DNA of 64,000 bases from Micromonospora globbae (GCF_003610785.1 NZ_RAQQ01000008.1:1-64000), one strand, 5' to 3'; positions 43,612-53,696 are shown, counted from the first letter of the stretch. Translations and numbers: made by a program. Notes: generated by a model from the sequence alone, not told the origin.

Positions 43612-44454
43612 GTGACGTCCACCAGAGAGCGGCAGCGCGCGGCGGCACGTGCCCGGCTCGAGAAGGAGATGGCCGAGCGCGCGGCCCGGGCCCGCAAGCG
43701 CCGGCAGACCCAGGCGATCGTCGGGGCGAGTCTCGCCCTCCTGCTCGTGGTGGCCGGCACCATCTGGCTCGCCACCAGCCTGGGCGGTGACGACGACACC
43801 ACCGGCACCGACGCCGCGGCGCCGGGCATGTCCCAGTGCGCCTACGTGGAGATCCCCTCCGACCAGCGGATCAAGGAGATCAAGGACGTCGGGCTGCCGG
43901 CCAACCAGCAGTCGAACACCGGCACCCAGACGATGACGATCGACACCAACCTGGGGCAGATCACCGCGCACATCGACCGTTCCGAGGTGCCGTGCACGGC
44001 GGGCAGCTTCACCCACCTGGCCGAGAAGAACTTCTTCGACAACACCAAGTGCCACCGGCTGGTCACCGAAGGCATCAAGGTGCTCCAGTGCGGTGACCCG
44101 AGCGCGACCGGCAAGGGCTGGCGGGAGACCGACGGCACCGGCGGCCCGAGCTACCGGATGGCCGAGGAGAACCTGCCGACCGACAAGCGGCCCCCGTACC
44201 CGGAGGGCGTGATCGCCATGGCCAACTCGGGGCAGCCGGGCAGCACGGGCAGCCAGTTCTTCATCGTCTACGGCGACTCGCCGCTGGACCCGAACTACAC
44301 GGTGCTCGGCACGATCACCGGCGGCCTGGACATCGTCAAGGACGTGGCCAAGGCCGGCGACGACGGGGCCTTCGCGCAGCAGGCCGGTGGCGGCCACCCG
44401 AAGAAGGAGATCGTCATCAACAAGCTGACGATGAGCGCTCCGCAGGGCGGCTGA
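43612..44454 (+). CDS. Membrane-anchored peptidyl-prolyl isomerase (cyclophilin type)
   Basis: A 280-residue protein built like its neighbour: basic N-terminus with helix, a membrane segment (about 36-56, IVGASLALLLVVAGTIWLA) and a cyclophilin domain. The active site is intact: CHRLVTEGIKVLQCGD keeps Arg149 and Gln159, and GSTGSQFFIVYGDS keeps the Phe motif. It should assist folding of exported proteins at the outer face of the membrane. GTG 43612 has AGGAGGA eight bases upstream and is preferred to an ATG at 43567 in the same frame. Followed by a strong terminator. Confidence 0.9.
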   Translation: MTSTRERQRAAARARLEKEMAERAARARKRRQTQAIVGASLALLLVVAGTIWLATSLGGDDDTTGTDAAAPGMSQCAYVEIPSDQRIKEIKDVGLPANQQSNTGTQTMTIDTNLGQITAHIDRSEVPCTAGSFTHLAEKNFFDNTKCHRLVTEGIKVLQCGDPSATGKGWRETDGTGGPSYRMAEENLPTDKRPPYPEGVIAMANSGQPGSTGSQFFIVYGDSPLDPNYTVLGTITGGLDIVKDVAKAGDDGAFAQQAGGGHPKKEIVINKLTMSAPQGG

Positions 44455-44468
44455 GCCTCCCACGCACC

Positions 44469-44515
44469 ACGTGAAGGCGCCCGCCGGCCCCCTGGACCGA
44501 CGGGCGCCTTCACGT
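44469..44515. terminator. Strong hairpin terminator after the cyclophilin pair
   Basis: ACGTGAAGGCGCCCG (44469-44483) pairs perfectly with CGGGCGCCTTCACGT (44501-44515). It lies 14 bp after the stop codon. The remainder of the 394-bp gap 44455-44848 holds only element A copies 2 and 3; I see no gene in it. Confidence 0.85.
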
Positions 44516-44575
44516 AAACCCCCCGGAAGTACCCCAGAACCGGAACCCCCTGGCCCCGTGGCCCCATGGGCTCCC

Positions 44576-44649
44576 CGCGATCTTGCACTTTGCGCCCCGG
44601 CAAAAGGGGCACATCTACCCAAGCCAGGGGCCAGAACTGCAAGATCGAC
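44576..44649. repeat. Palindromic element A, copy 2
   Basis: Left arm CGCGATCTTGCACTTT at 44576-44591; right arm AACTGCAAGATCGACG at 44634-44649, with two mismatches. The inner part has GCCCC...GGGGC and the string CCAAGCCAGGGGCCAGAA, shared with copy 3. Same orientation as copy 3, 129 bp away. Confidence 0.85.
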
Positions 44650-44704
44650 GAGGCCGTAGCTCGCACGCGCGCGCGGGGGCACGCGCCCGCGACCCACAGA
44701 CCTC

Positions 44705-44779
44705 CGCGATCTTGCACTTTGTGCCCCGACGAAAGGGGCATTTCCGCCCAAGCCAGGGGCCAGAAGTGCAAGATCGGCG
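44705..44779. repeat. Palindromic element A, copy 3
   Basis: Left arm CGCGATCTTGCACTTT at 44705-44720; right arm AAGTGCAAGATCGGCG at 44764-44779. Inner hairpin GCCCCGACGAAAGGGGC is almost identical to that in copy 1 read on the other strand. Two copies lie side by side between the convergent cyclophilin and rel genes. Confidence 0.88.
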
Positions 44780-44848
44780 GGGCTGTAGCGCGCTCGGGCA
44801 CGCCTTCGTGGGGGCACTCGTGCCGGCACACCCCGGGCGCGGGGAGTG

Positions 44849-47353
44849 TCAGGCGCCGGAGGTCACTCGGTAGGCGTCGAAGACGCCGTCCACCTTGCGG
44901 ACCGCGGCCAGCAGGTGGCCGAGGTGCTTCGGGTCGGCCATCTCGAAGCTGAACCGGCTCACCGCCACCCGGTCCCGGGTGGTGGTGACCGTGGCGGAGA
45001 GGATGTTGACCCGCTCGTCGGAGAGCACCCGGGTCACGTCGGCCAGCAGCTTGTGCCGGTCGAGCGCCTCGACCTGGATGGCCACGAGGAACGTCGAGGC
45101 GGACGTGAGCTTCCAGCTCACCTCGACCACCCGCTCGCTCTGCGCCTTCAGGTCCTCGGCGTTGGCGCAGTCGTCCCGGTGCACGCTCACCCCGCCGGAG
45201 CGGGTGACGAAGCCGAAGACCGCGTCCGGCGGGACCGGCGTGCAGCAGCGCGCCAGCTTGATCCAGACGTCGCTGACGCCGCGGACCACCACACCGGGAT
45301 CGTGGCTGCTGGCCCGGCTGCGCGGCGGCCGGGTGGCGACGGCGGTCTCGGCGATGTCCTCCGCCGCGCCCTCCTCGCCGCCGTACGACGCCATGAGCTT
45401 CTGCACCACGGACTGCGCGCTGACCTGGCTGTCGCCGACCGCCGCGTAGAGCGAGGCGACGTCGGCGAGGTGCAGGTCCCGGGCGATCGCCATGAGCGCG
45501 TCGGAGGTGAGCATCCGCTGCAGCGGCATGCCCTGCTTGCGCATCGCCTTGACGATCGCGTCCTTGCCGGCCTCGATCGCCTCCTCGCGCCGCTCCTTGT
45601 TGAAGTACTGGCGGATCTTCGTACGGGCCCGCGGGCTCTTCACGAAGCCGAGCCAGTCCTGCGTGGGGCCGGCCGTGTCGGACTTCGACGTGAAGATCTC
45701 GATCACGTCGCCGTTGGACAGCGTCGACTCCAGGGGCACCAGCTTGCCGTTGACCCGCGCCCCGATGCACTTGTGCCCGACCTCGGTGTGCACCGCGTAC
45801 GCGAAGTCCACCGGCGTCGACCCGGTCGGCAGCGGGATGACGTCACCCTTCGGGGTGAAGACGTACACCTCCTGGCTGGACAGGTCGAAGCGCAGCGCGT
45901 CGAGGAACTCGCTCGGGTCCGCCGCCTCCCGCTGCCAGTCCAGCAGCTGCCGCAGCCACGTCATCTCGTCGATGTGCGCGGGCGGGCCGACGATCTGGGC
46001 GCCCTTCTGCTCCTTGTACTTCCAGTGCGCGGCGATGCCGAACTCGGCCGTGCGGTGCATCGCGTACGTGCGGATCTGCATCTCCACCGGCTTGCCGGTG
46101 GGCCCGATGACCGTCGTGTGCAACGACTGGTACATGTTGAACTTGGGCATGGCGATGTAGTCCTTGAACCGCCCCGGCACCGGCTGCCAGTTCGCGTGGA
46201 TCACGCCCAGCGCCGCGTAGCAGTCGCGCACCGTGTCGACCAGGATCCGCACCCCGACCAGGTCGTAGATGTCGTTGAAGTCGCGCCCCCGCACGATCAT
46301 CTTCTGGTAGATCGAGTAGAGGTGCTTCGGCCGGCCGGTCACCTCGGCCTTGATCTTGGCGGCCTTCAGGTCCGTGCCGACCTTCTGGGTGACCTGGCGC
46401 AGCAGCGCCTCGCGCTGCGGCTGGTGCTCCCCGATGAGCCGGTTGATCTCCTCGTACCGCTTCGGGAACAGCGTCCCGAACGCCAGGTCCTCCAGCTCCC
46501 ACTTGATCGTGTTCATACCGAGCCGGTGGGCCAGCGGAGCGAGGATCTCCAGCGTCTCCTTCGCCTTCTGCTCCTGCTTCGGCCGGGGCAGGAAGGTCAG
46601 GGTCCGCATGTTGTGCAGCCGGTCGGCGAGCTTGATGACCAGCACCCGCGGGTCCTTGGCCATGGCCACCACCATCTTGCGGATGGTCTCGGCCTTGGCC
46701 GCGTCGCCCAGCTTCACCTTGTCGAGCTTGGTGACCCCGTCGACGAGCAACGCCACCTCGCCGCCGAAGTCGGCGCGCATCTGGTCGAGCGTGTACTCCG
46801 TGTCCTCGATCGTGTCGTGCAGCAGCGCCGCGACCAGCGTGGTGGTGTCCATCCCGAGATTGGCCAGGATGGTCGCCACCGCGAGCGGGTGCGTGATGTA
46901 CGGGTCGCCGGACTTGCGGTACTGCCCGGAGTGCCACCGCGCCGCCGTGTCGAACGCGCGCTGGAGCAGCCGCGCGTCGGCCTTCGGGTGGTTCTCCCGG
47001 TGCAGGGCGATGAGCGGTTCGAGCACCTCGCTCACCTGGGAGGTCTGCCAGGGCGCGTTGAAGCGGGCCAGACGTGCCCGCACCCGCCGCCCGGTGGGCG
47101 CGCTCGCGAGCGCGAACCCGGCGCTCGGCGCCGGCTCCCCCGCGCCGTCGCGCAGCGGGACCACGACGTCGGCGGTGGGACGGGTCGGGTGGGACCGGGC
47201 GCCGTCGGCGGTGCCGGCCGTGCCGTTGCCAGAGCCCTTCACCCGGGCCGTCGCGCCGCCGTTCCGGTCGGTCACCGAGCCGTTCGCGTCGCCTGTCGGG
47301 TGCACCGTGCCCTCCACCGGAGGGACGACATCGTGGGACACCGGCCTCCTCAC
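44849..47353 (-). CDS. relA: Bifunctional (p)ppGpp synthetase/hydrolase Rel
   Basis: An 834-residue RSH protein. After a ~100-residue disordered N-terminal extension comes the HD hydrolase domain with [14 protein letters not shown] and the intact HDTIED motif (179-184). The synthetase domain follows, with [21 protein letters not shown], then a TGS domain ([23 protein letters not shown]), a helical/Cys-rich zone ([10 protein letters not shown]) and a C-terminal ACT domain. Both activities should be present. The start is uncertain: GTG 47353, or GTG 47341 with AGGAGG just upstream. The 159-bp gap before it carries a hairpin that may terminate apt. Confidence 0.95.
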   Translation of the reverse strand: MRRPVSHDVVPPVEGTVHPTGDANGSVTDRNGGATARVKGSGNGTAGTADGARSHPTRPTADVVVPLRDGAGEPAPSAGFALASAPTGRRVRARLARFNAPWQTSQVSEVLEPLIALHRENHPKADARLLQRAFDTAARWHSGQYRKSGDPYITHPLAVATILANLGMDTTTLVAALLHDTIEDTEYTLDQMRADFGGEVALLVDGVTKLDKVKLGDAAKAETIRKMVVAMAKDPRVLVIKLADRLHNMRTLTFLPRPKQEQKAKETLEILAPLAHRLGMNTIKWELEDLAFGTLFPKRYEEINRLIGEHQPQREALLRQVTQKVGTDLKAAKIKAEVTGRPKHLYSIYQKMIVRGRDFNDIYDLVGVRILVDTVRDCYAALGVIHANWQPVPGRFKDYIAMPKFNMYQSLHTTVIGPTGKPVEMQIRTYAMHRTAEFGIAAHWKYKEQKGAQIVGPPAHIDEMTWLRQLLDWQREAADPSEFLDALRFDLSSQEVYVFTPKGDVIPLPTGSTPVDFAYAVHTEVGHKCIGARVNGKLVPLESTLSNGDVIEIFTSKSDTAGPTQDWLGFVKSPRARTKIRQYFNKERREEAIEAGKDAIVKAMRKQGMPLQRMLTSDALMAIARDLHLADVASLYAAVGDSQVSAQSVVQKLMASYGGEEGAAEDIAETAVATRPPRSRASSHDPGVVVRGVSDVWIKLARCCTPVPPDAVFGFVTRSGGVSVHRDDCANAEDLKAQSERVVEVSWKLTSASTFLVAIQVEALDRHKLLADVTRVLSDERVNILSATVTTTRDRVAVSRFSFEMADPKHLGHLLAAVRKVDGVFDAYRVTSGA

Positions 47354-47473
47354 CGCTCGCCGGAATCACGCCGACCGTCCGGTCGGCCTGGTCTCGCGCC
47401 GCCGCCGGACGGCTCACCGTCGGCGTCAGCAAAGGGCAATGCTACCCGCACGGACGGTGCCCTGCCGCTCCGC

Positions 47474-47499
47474 CGGACGGACCGGGCCGGGTCCGTCCG
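47474..47499 (-). terminator. Hairpin between apt and rel
   Basis: CGGACGGAC (47474-47482) pairs with GTCCGTCCG (47491-47499) across an 8-nt GC-rich loop, 14 bp beyond the apt stop. It probably separates apt and rel transcripts, though it could also be part of the rel leader. Confidence 0.55.
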
Positions 47500-47512
47500 A
47501 CGGTCGCCGGTG

Positions 47513-48079
47513 TCAAACGGTCAGCAGGGCATGGACCGGACGGGGCGCGAGCCGCTGCCGGCCGCCCAGGAAGCTCAGCTCCAGCAGCACCGTGAAGCCG
47601 GCGATCGTGCCGCCGGCCCGCTCGACGAGGTCCAGGGTGGCCGCCGCGGTGCCGCCGGTGGCGAGCACGTCGTCGACCACGAGCACCCGGTGGCCGGCGG
47701 TGAACGCGTCCTGGTGCACCTCCAGCGTCGCCTCGCCGTACTCCAGCTCGTAGGACGCCGCGTAGGCGGCGCGGGGCAGCTTGCCCGCCTTGCGGACCGG
47801 CACGACGCCGACCCCGGCGGCGTACGCGATCGCGGCCGCCACCACGAAGCCGCGCGCCTCGATGCCGACCACGGTGTCGAACGTGTCCCGCCCGTGGTAC
47901 GCGACGATGCCGTCGATCACCTCGCGGAACGCCTCGCCGTCGGCGAAGAGCGGCATCAGGTCCTTGAACACCACCCCGGGCTTGGGGAAGTCGGGCACGT
48001 CCAGCACCCGGCTGGCCACCAGGCGGGCCGTGGCCTCGCCGCTGTCACCGCGCACCTCGGCGCTGTGGGTCTCCGTCAC
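47513..48079 (-). CDS. apt: Adenine phosphoribosyltransferase
   Basis: A 188-residue purine salvage enzyme making AMP from adenine and PRPP. FKDLMPLFADGEAFREVIDG (39-58) and the PRPP loop HRVLVVDDVLATGGTAAAT fit APT precisely. GTG 48079 has GGGAG six bases upstream. Placed between secF and rel, as in most actinobacteria; in many of them secDF and apt are near each other. The terminator at 48107-48150 separates it from secF. Confidence 0.93.
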   Translation of the reverse strand: MTETHSAEVRGDSGEATARLVASRVLDVPDFPKPGVVFKDLMPLFADGEAFREVIDGIVAYHGRDTFDTVVGIEARGFVVAAAIAYAAGVGVVPVRKAGKLPRAAYAASYELEYGEATLEVHQDAFTAGHRVLVVDDVLATGGTAAATLDLVERAGGTIAGFTVLLELSFLGGRQRLAPRPVHALLTV

Positions 48080-48106
48080 GGCAGCTCCCGTCTCCCTTCC
48101 GACGAC

Positions 48107-48150
48107 GACGGCGTCCTGCGTGCTGCTCGCACAGCATGCAGGACGCCGTC
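48107..48150 (-). terminator. Hairpin terminator after secF
   Basis: GACGGCGTCCTGC (48107-48119) pairs perfectly with GCAGGACGCCGTC (48138-48150); the loop contains a nested TGCTG/CAGCA pair. It lies 36 bp after the secF stop. Confidence 0.75.
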
Positions 48151-48185
48151 AGGTCGTCTCCGACCGGGTCGGCCCCGGTCGACCG

Positions 48186-49364
48186 TCAGCGGCGCTTCCC
48201 GCCCGGCCGGTTCCCACCGCCGCCCGGACGCCCACCCCGGGTGCCGGTCGGCCGCTTGCCCGTGGGACGCGCGCCCACCTTCGGGGCGGCGCCGGCCAGC
48301 GCGGCGGCCTCCACGTCGGCGGGTTCGCGGCCGGCGGCCGGACGCGGGGTGCCCTTCGGGCTCAGCTCGCCACGGGCGATGGCGCCGCGCCGGGCCAGGA
48401 CGCGCTTGGTGTGCGCCTGGATCCGCGGCTCGTAGTCCTTGAGCAGGGAGAGCACCGGCGTGGCGAAGAAGACCGACGAGCAGACCGCCACGAGCATGCC
48501 GACGAAGAGCACCAGGCCCAGGTCCTGCAGGGTGACGGCGCCGAGCGGGACGCCGATGAAGAGCAAACCACCGACCGGCAGCAGCGCCACGAGGCTCGTG
48601 TTGATCGACCGCATGAGGGTCTGGTTGATGGCCAGGTTCGCGGCCTCGCCGTACGTCTGGTTGTTGTTCGCCGTGATGCCCCGGGTGTTCTCCTGGACCT
48701 TGTCGAACACCACGACGACGTCGTAGAGGGCGAAGCCCAGGATGGTGAGGAACCCGATGATCGTCGACGGCGTGACCTCGAACCCGACCAGCGAGTAGAC
48801 GCCCGCCGTGAGGACGAGGTTGAGCAGCAGCGAGGAGACCGCGCCGACCGCCATCCGCCACTCGAACCGGATGATCAGGTAGAGCATCACCAGCGCGATG
48901 AAGATGACCAGACCGAGCAGTGCGCGCTCGGTGTACTGGCCGCCCCAGGCCGCGCTGACCTGGTTCGCGCTGATCTGGTCCTCGTCGAGGTTGAACTCCT
49001 GGGCCAGCGCGGCCTTCACGGCGTTCGCCTGGTCGGAGGTGAGCACGGCGGTGCGGAACTCGTAGAACTCGCCGCCGGCGCCGCCGACCCGCTGGGCCGA
49101 CTCCACGGCGGCCCCGCCGGCCTCGTCACCGAGGATCGTGTTGACCCGGTCCTCGGTCTGGTTCAGCGTGCCGACGCTGGCCGGCACCTGGAACGAGTTG
49201 CCGCCCTCGAACTCGATGCCGAGGGTGAAGCCCCGGAAGGCGAAGCTCAGCACCGCGACGAGCACGAGCAGGCCGGCCACCGAGAACCAGAGCTTGCGCT
49301 TGCCGATGATGTTGAGACCGGCCTCGCCCCGGTAGAGGCGGGTGGCCAGACCGCTGCGGGCCAT
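48186..49364 (-). CDS. secF: Protein translocase subunit SecF
   Basis: A 392-residue RND-type membrane protein with six helices and a periplasmic domain between the first two. The segment FRGFTLGIEFEGGNSFQV follows helix 1, and the VGFEVTPSTIIGFLTILGFALYDVVVVFDKVQEN segment in helices 4-5 holds the proton-pathway Asp/Tyr region of SecF. The C-terminal 80 residues are a basic disordered tail. With SecD it pulls substrates out of the SecYEG channel using proton motive force. It starts 1 nt after the secD stop. Confidence 0.95.
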   Translation of the reverse strand: MARSGLATRLYRGEAGLNIIGKRKLWFSVAGLLVLVAVLSFAFRGFTLGIEFEGGNSFQVPASVGTLNQTEDRVNTILGDEAGGAAVESAQRVGGAGGEFYEFRTAVLTSDQANAVKAALAQEFNLDEDQISANQVSAAWGGQYTERALLGLVIFIALVMLYLIIRFEWRMAVGAVSSLLLNLVLTAGVYSLVGFEVTPSTIIGFLTILGFALYDVVVVFDKVQENTRGITANNNQTYGEAANLAINQTLMRSINTSLVALLPVGGLLFIGVPLGAVTLQDLGLVLFVGMLVAVCSSVFFATPVLSLLKDYEPRIQAHTKRVLARRGAIARGELSPKGTPRPAAGREPADVEAAALAGAAPKVGARPTGKRPTGTRGGRPGGGGNRPGGKRR

Positions 49365-49365
49365 G

Positions 49366-51285
49366 TCAGGCCTCCTTCACACGGGACGGGCGGGTGGTGG
49401 CCTGCTCGGTCTCGGCCGAGTGCAGGATGCGGCCGAGGCCGCTGACCCGCGGCGAGAGGAACGCGCGCGTCCGCGCGAACATCGTCATGATCGGGTGCCG
49501 GAAGAGGAACACCACGACCAGGTCGAGCACCGTGGCGAGGCCGAGGGCGAAGGCGAAGCCCTTCACCGTGCCGACCGACACGATGTAGAGCACCACGGCC
49601 GCGAGGATCGAGATCGCGTTGGCCGAGATGATCGTACGGCGGGCACGCGCCCAGGCCCGCGGAACCGCGCTACGCGGGCTGCGGCCCTCCCGGATCTCGT
49701 CCTTCAACCGCTCGAAGTAGATGACGAACGAGTCGGCGGCCACACCGAGCGAGACGATGAAGCCCGCGATACCGGCGAGCGTCAGCGTGAACCCGATGGT
49801 CCGCCCGAGCACCACGAGCGCGCCGAAGACCAGCAGCGCGGAGAGCAGCAGGCTCAGGAAGATCACCGAGCCGAGCAGGCGGTAGTAGAAGAACGCGTAG
49901 ATGATGACCAGCAGCATGCCGATGCCGGCCGCGAGCAGACCGGCCCGCAGGTGGCTGGCGCCCAGGGTGGCGGAGACGTTCTGCTGCTCCTGCGCCTCGA
50001 AGGTCGCCGGCAGCGCGCCGTAGCGGAGCTGGCTGGCCAGCGTGCTGGCGTCCTTCTGGGTGAAGCTGCCGGTGATCTGCGAGTCGCCGGTGAGGACGCC
50101 CTGGATCTCCGGCGAGGAGATGATCTCGTTGTCGAGCACGACGGCCACGCGGCACTTGCCGTCCGGGCCGAGGGCGGCGGCCTCGCAGGCGTTGCCGTCG
50201 TTGTTGAACGACTCGCGGGTCAGGTCGGTCCACTTCTTCTGGCCGTCGCCGGTGAAGTTCAGGCTGACCACCCAGCTGTTGGTCGTGTCGAGCACCGCGC
50301 TGGCGTCGTCGACGTCGGTGCCCAGCACCTTCGCCTTGTCGAGCAGGTACTTCGCGGCGCCACCCTCACAGGCCACGACCTGCTGGTTGGGGTCCGAGAT
50401 CGAGGCCGGCGGCCGGTCGTCGAGCTGGGCGCAGCTGATCGTCGGCACGTTGAACTGCATGGTCGCCGGCAGGACGGCGACCTCCTGCGGGCTCAGCGTG
50501 CTGAACGGCTTGAGCTTCTCGGCCGTCGCCGGGTCGGAGAGATCCGCGGGAGCCTGCAGGCCGCTGGCGGCCGTCCAGGCGGCCGCCCCCACCTTCTGCT
50601 CGACGGCCTTGCGCTGCTCCTCGATGCTCGCGGGCACCGGCGCCTCGCTGGCGCTCGCCGAGGGCGAGGCGGACGCGCTCGCCGACGCGGACGGGCTCGG
50701 GGTGGCGCTGGCGCTGGCGCTCGGCGCCGGCGCCATGCCGCCCTGCCCGCCGGACGGGGAGGCGGTGGCCTTCGCGGAGGCGCTGGCGCTCGGCGAGGCG
50801 GTGGCGCTCGGCGACGCGCTGCCCGACGGGGCCGGGCTCGCGCTGGCCGACGGCGTCGGCGCCGGCGCGGGCACCGCACCGCTGCCGTCGGCGGCCTTGA
50901 GCACCTTGCGGAAGCGCAGCTCGGCCGGGCTGCCCACGTCGGTCAGGTCCCGGTTCTCACCGGGCAGGGAGATCACGATGTTCCGGTTGCCCTCGGTGAC
51001 CACCTCGGCCTCGGCCACACCGAACGCGTTGACCCGGTTCTCGATGATCTGGCGGGCCTCTTCGAGGTTCTCCGCCGTCGGGGCCTGGCCGTTGACGGTG
51101 TTCTTCGCCTCGAGCGTCAGCCGCGTGCCGCCGATCAGGTCCAGGCCGAGCCGGGGCTCGAGCCGGTCCTTGAAGCTGCCGCTGGCGCCGCCAGAGAAGA
51201 ACACCAGAAGGTAGAGGACGACGAAGATGCCCGCCAGCACGGCCAACTGCCGTCCGGGGCGCATCTGTCCCTGAGGTGGTGCCAC
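49366..51285 (-). CDS. secD: Protein translocase subunit SecD with a long Ser/Ala/Pro insert
   Basis: A 639-residue membrane protein with the SecD pattern: helix 1 (LAVLAGIFVVLYLLVFFSGG), a large extracytoplasmic P1 domain, then five helices in the last third with DTTNSWVVSLNFT and GLAGFIVSLGVAADSFVIYFERLKDE. An unusual low-complexity insert of about 80 residues, nearly all Ser, Ala, Pro (positions about 137-220; bases about 50630-50880), sits within P1. GTG 51285. The 270-bp gap before it (51286-51555) has a hairpin at 51337-51359 (GTCGGCCGG/CCGGCCGAC) and no gene. Confidence 0.95.
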   Translation of the reverse strand: MAPPQGQMRPGRQLAVLAGIFVVLYLLVFFSGGASGSFKDRLEPRLGLDLIGGTRLTLEAKNTVNGQAPTAENLEEARQIIENRVNAFGVAEAEVVTEGNRNIVISLPGENRDLTDVGSPAELRFRKVLKAADGSGAVPAPAPTPSASASPAPSGSASPSATASPSASASAKATASPSGGQGGMAPAPSASASATPSPSASASASASPSASASEAPVPASIEEQRKAVEQKVGAAAWTAASGLQAPADLSDPATAEKLKPFSTLSPQEVAVLPATMQFNVPTISCAQLDDRPPASISDPNQQVVACEGGAAKYLLDKAKVLGTDVDDASAVLDTTNSWVVSLNFTGDGQKKWTDLTRESFNNDGNACEAAALGPDGKCRVAVVLDNEIISSPEIQGVLTGDSQITGSFTQKDASTLASQLRYGALPATFEAQEQQNVSATLGASHLRAGLLAAGIGMLLVIIYAFFYYRLLGSVIFLSLLLSALLVFGALVVLGRTIGFTLTLAGIAGFIVSLGVAADSFVIYFERLKDEIREGRSPRSAVPRAWARARRTIISANAISILAAVVLYIVSVGTVKGFAFALGLATVLDLVVVFLFRHPIMTMFARTRAFLSPRVSGLGRILHSAETEQATTRPSRVKEA

Positions 51286-51555
51286 GGCTGTCCTGTCTCC
51301 CTGTAACGGTCGCGCCGCCGCCCCCGCGGCGACGGTGTCGGCCGGGGTCGCCGGCCGACGGGTCCACCCGGGCCCGACGCGGGACGCGGCACCGCGCTCC
51401 CGCGGACGGCACGGGTGCGCCGACCGGTCACGGAGGTGTGCCGACGCCCGGCGTCGACCCGACTATCCAGTTGTTGCGTCGCGCCCGCTGTCCCGCGCGG
51501 GCCCGGCGCGTCCGCTGCCCCGCCCCGGCGGACGACCGTCGGGGTGGGCGGCGGG

Positions 51556-51894
51556 TCACTCCTTGACGGTGTCCGCGTCCTCGTTCGCCGGGGTGGCCGG
51601 AAGCTCGGCCCGGGTGACCACCCGGGCGATGGCCGGCCGTGCGTACCGGGTCTGCACGCCGGGGGCGACCTCGAGCAGGACGGTTTCGTCGTCCACGCCG
51701 GTGACCGTGCCGTAGAGCCCGCCGATCGTGACCACCTCGTCGCCCGGGGAGAGCGCGGCCTGCATGGCCTCGGCCTCCCGGCGACGCTTCTGCTGCGGGC
51801 GGATCATCATGAAGTACATGACACCGAAGAGCAGCACGATCATCAGGATCGGCGTCAGACTGCCGGCCCCGCCTGCCGATTGTGCGTAATGCAC
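51556..51894 (-). CDS. yajC: Preprotein translocase subunit YajC
   Basis: A 112-residue protein with one helix (SLTPILMIVLLFGVMYFMMIRPQQKRRREA) followed by a YajC domain (MQAALSPGDEVVTIGGLYGTVTG). YajC associates with SecDF. The GTG at 51894 (HYAQSAGG start) gives the family-like N-terminus; an ATG at 51912 is also possible. The C-terminal acidic tail is short. Placed between ruvB and secD, the conserved order. Confidence 0.9.
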   Translation of the reverse strand: MHYAQSAGGAGSLTPILMIVLLFGVMYFMMIRPQQKRRREAEAMQAALSPGDEVVTIGGLYGTVTGVDDETVLLEVAPGVQTRYARPAIARVVTRAELPATPANEDADTVKE

Positions 51895-52032
51895 GCTGTT
51901 AGACCTTCCCATTGGCCCCACACCGGGCGCGGGCGCGCCGGAGCGGAGGCGGATTCTCACGTCCTGTACAGACCGCGGCGAGTCTAATCCCTGCACCTGG
52001 GAACGCCGAATGCGGCGCAGATCACGTTCGGA

Positions 52033-53097
52033 TCACGGCTCATCGGGCGCGGTCGAGAACAGATCGGGCGCGGAAGGGTTATCGGCACCAAATGTACCAT
52101 TCGGGGGCGTACGGCCGAGGTGCCGCCAGGCGGCTTCGGTCGCCACCCGCCCCCGGGGCGTACGGGCCAGCAGCCCGGCCCGGACCAGGAACGGCTCGCA
52201 CACCTCCTCCACCGTGTCCGGCTGCTCCCCCACGGCCACGGCGAGCGTGGACAGGCCGACCGGGCCGCCCCGGAACGAGTCGACCAGCGCCGTGAGCACG
52301 GCCCGGTCCAGCCGGTCGAGGCCGAGCGCGTCCACGTCGTACACCGTGAGAGCCGCCCGGGCGGTCTCCCGGGTGACCACGCCGTCGGCCCGGACCTCGG
52401 CGAAGTCGCGGACCCGGCGCAGCAGCCGGTTGGCGATCCGTGGGGTGCCCCGGGACCGGCCGGCGATCTCCGCGGCGCCGTCGTCGGTGATCGGCACACC
52501 GAGGATCCGCGCCGAACGGTGCAGCAACGCCTCGAGATCCTGCGGCGAGTAGAAGTCGAGGTGGGCCACGAAACCGAACCGGTCCCGCATCGGGCCGGTC
52601 AGCAGGCCGGACCGGGTGGTCGCGCCCACCAGGGTGAACGGCTCCACGTCGAGCGGGATCGCCGTGGCGCCCGGGCCCTTGCCGACCACCACGTCGACGC
52701 GGAAGTCCTCCATGGCGCTGTAGAGGAGTTCCTCCGCCGGCCGGGCGATCCGGTGGATCTCGTCGATGAACAGGACGTCGCCCTCGGCGAGGCTGGTCAG
52801 GATGGCGGCCAGGTCACCGGACCGCTCGATGGCCGGGCCGCTGGTCACGCGGATGCCCGAGCCCAGCTCGGCGGCGACGATGTTGGCGAGGCTGGTCTTG
52901 CCCAGCCCGGGCGGGCCCGACAGGAGGATGTGGTCGGGCGGGCTGCCGCGCCGCATCGCGCCCTTCAGCAGCAGGTCGAGCTGGTCGCGGACCCGGTCCT
53001 GCGCGATGAAGTCGGCCAGCCGCTTCGGGCGCACGCTGGCCTCGGCGTCCCGGTCCTCCTCGTTGACGTACGCCGAGACGAGGCCGTCGCCGGTCAT
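52033..53097 (-). CDS. ruvB: Holliday junction branch migration ATPase RuvB
   Basis: A 354-residue AAA+ motor. Motifs: Walker [12 protein letters not shown], Walker B LFIDEIHR, and the arginine-finger region [19 protein letters not shown]; the winged-helix C-terminus ends in [10 protein letters not shown]. The ATG at 53097 overlaps the ruvA stop as ATGA. The last ~20 residues are a disordered tail. Last gene of the ruvC-ruvA-ruvB set. Confidence 0.97.
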   Translation of the reverse strand: MTGDGLVSAYVNEEDRDAEASVRPKRLADFIAQDRVRDQLDLLLKGAMRRGSPPDHILLSGPPGLGKTSLANIVAAELGSGIRVTSGPAIERSGDLAAILTSLAEGDVLFIDEIHRIARPAEELLYSAMEDFRVDVVVGKGPGATAIPLDVEPFTLVGATTRSGLLTGPMRDRFGFVAHLDFYSPQDLEALLHRSARILGVPITDDGAAEIAGRSRGTPRIANRLLRRVRDFAEVRADGVVTRETARAALTVYDVDALGLDRLDRAVLTALVDSFRGGPVGLSTLAVAVGEQPDTVEEVCEPFLVRAGLLARTPRGRVATEAAWRHLGRTPPNGTFGADNPSAPDLFSTAPDEP

Positions 53098-53696
53098 CGG
53101 GTGCGGCCCAGCAGCCGGATGGCCTGCTTGAGCAGCACCGGCACGGGCGGGGTCGGCCCGTCGACGGTCTCGGCGACCGCCGCCACGGCCTGGTCGGCCT
53201 GCGCGGCCGTCCACCCGAGCCCGACGAGCGCCTGGCGCACCTGGTCGGGCCAGGAGCCGCCGGTGACACCGGCCGCGCCGTCGGCGCCCACCGGCACCGG
53301 GCCGATCCGGTCGCGCAGCTCCAGCACCAGACGCTCGGCGCCCTTCTTGCCGATGCCGGGCACCCGGGTCAGCGCGGCCGTGTCGGCGTTGGCGATGGCC
53401 TTGCGCACCGCGTCGGGCGTGTGCACGGCCAGCACCGCCTGCGCCAGCCGCGGCCCCACCCCGCTGGCGGTCTGCAGCAGCTCGAACAGCTGCTTGGCGT
53501 CGTCGTCGGCGAACCCGTAGAGGGTGAGCGAATCCTCCCGGACGACCAGGCTGGTGGCCAGCCGGGCCGGCTGGCCGACCCGCAGCTCGGCCAGGGTGGA
53601 CGGCGCGCAGTGCACCGCCAGGCCCACCCCGCCGACCTCGATGACGGCCTGGTCGGGACCGGTCGCCGTCACCACGCCACGCACACTGGCGATCAT
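53094..53696 (-). CDS. ruvA: Holliday junction DNA helicase subunit RuvA
   Basis: A 200-residue protein with an OB-fold ([21 protein letters not shown]), two helix-hairpin-helix motifs ([13 protein letters not shown] and [20 protein letters not shown]) and a C-terminal domain III that contacts RuvB. It recognises the four-way junction. ATG 53696 overlaps the ruvC stop, and its own stop overlaps ruvB, so all three are coupled. Confidence 0.96.
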   Translation of the reverse strand: MIASVRGVVTATGPDQAVIEVGGVGLAVHCAPSTLAELRVGQPARLATSLVVREDSLTLYGFADDDAKQLFELLQTASGVGPRLAQAVLAVHTPDAVRKAIANADTAALTRVPGIGKKGAERLVLELRDRIGPVPVGADGAAGVTGGSWPDQVRQALVGLGWTAAQADQAVAAVAETVDGPTPPVPVLLKQAIRLLGRTR

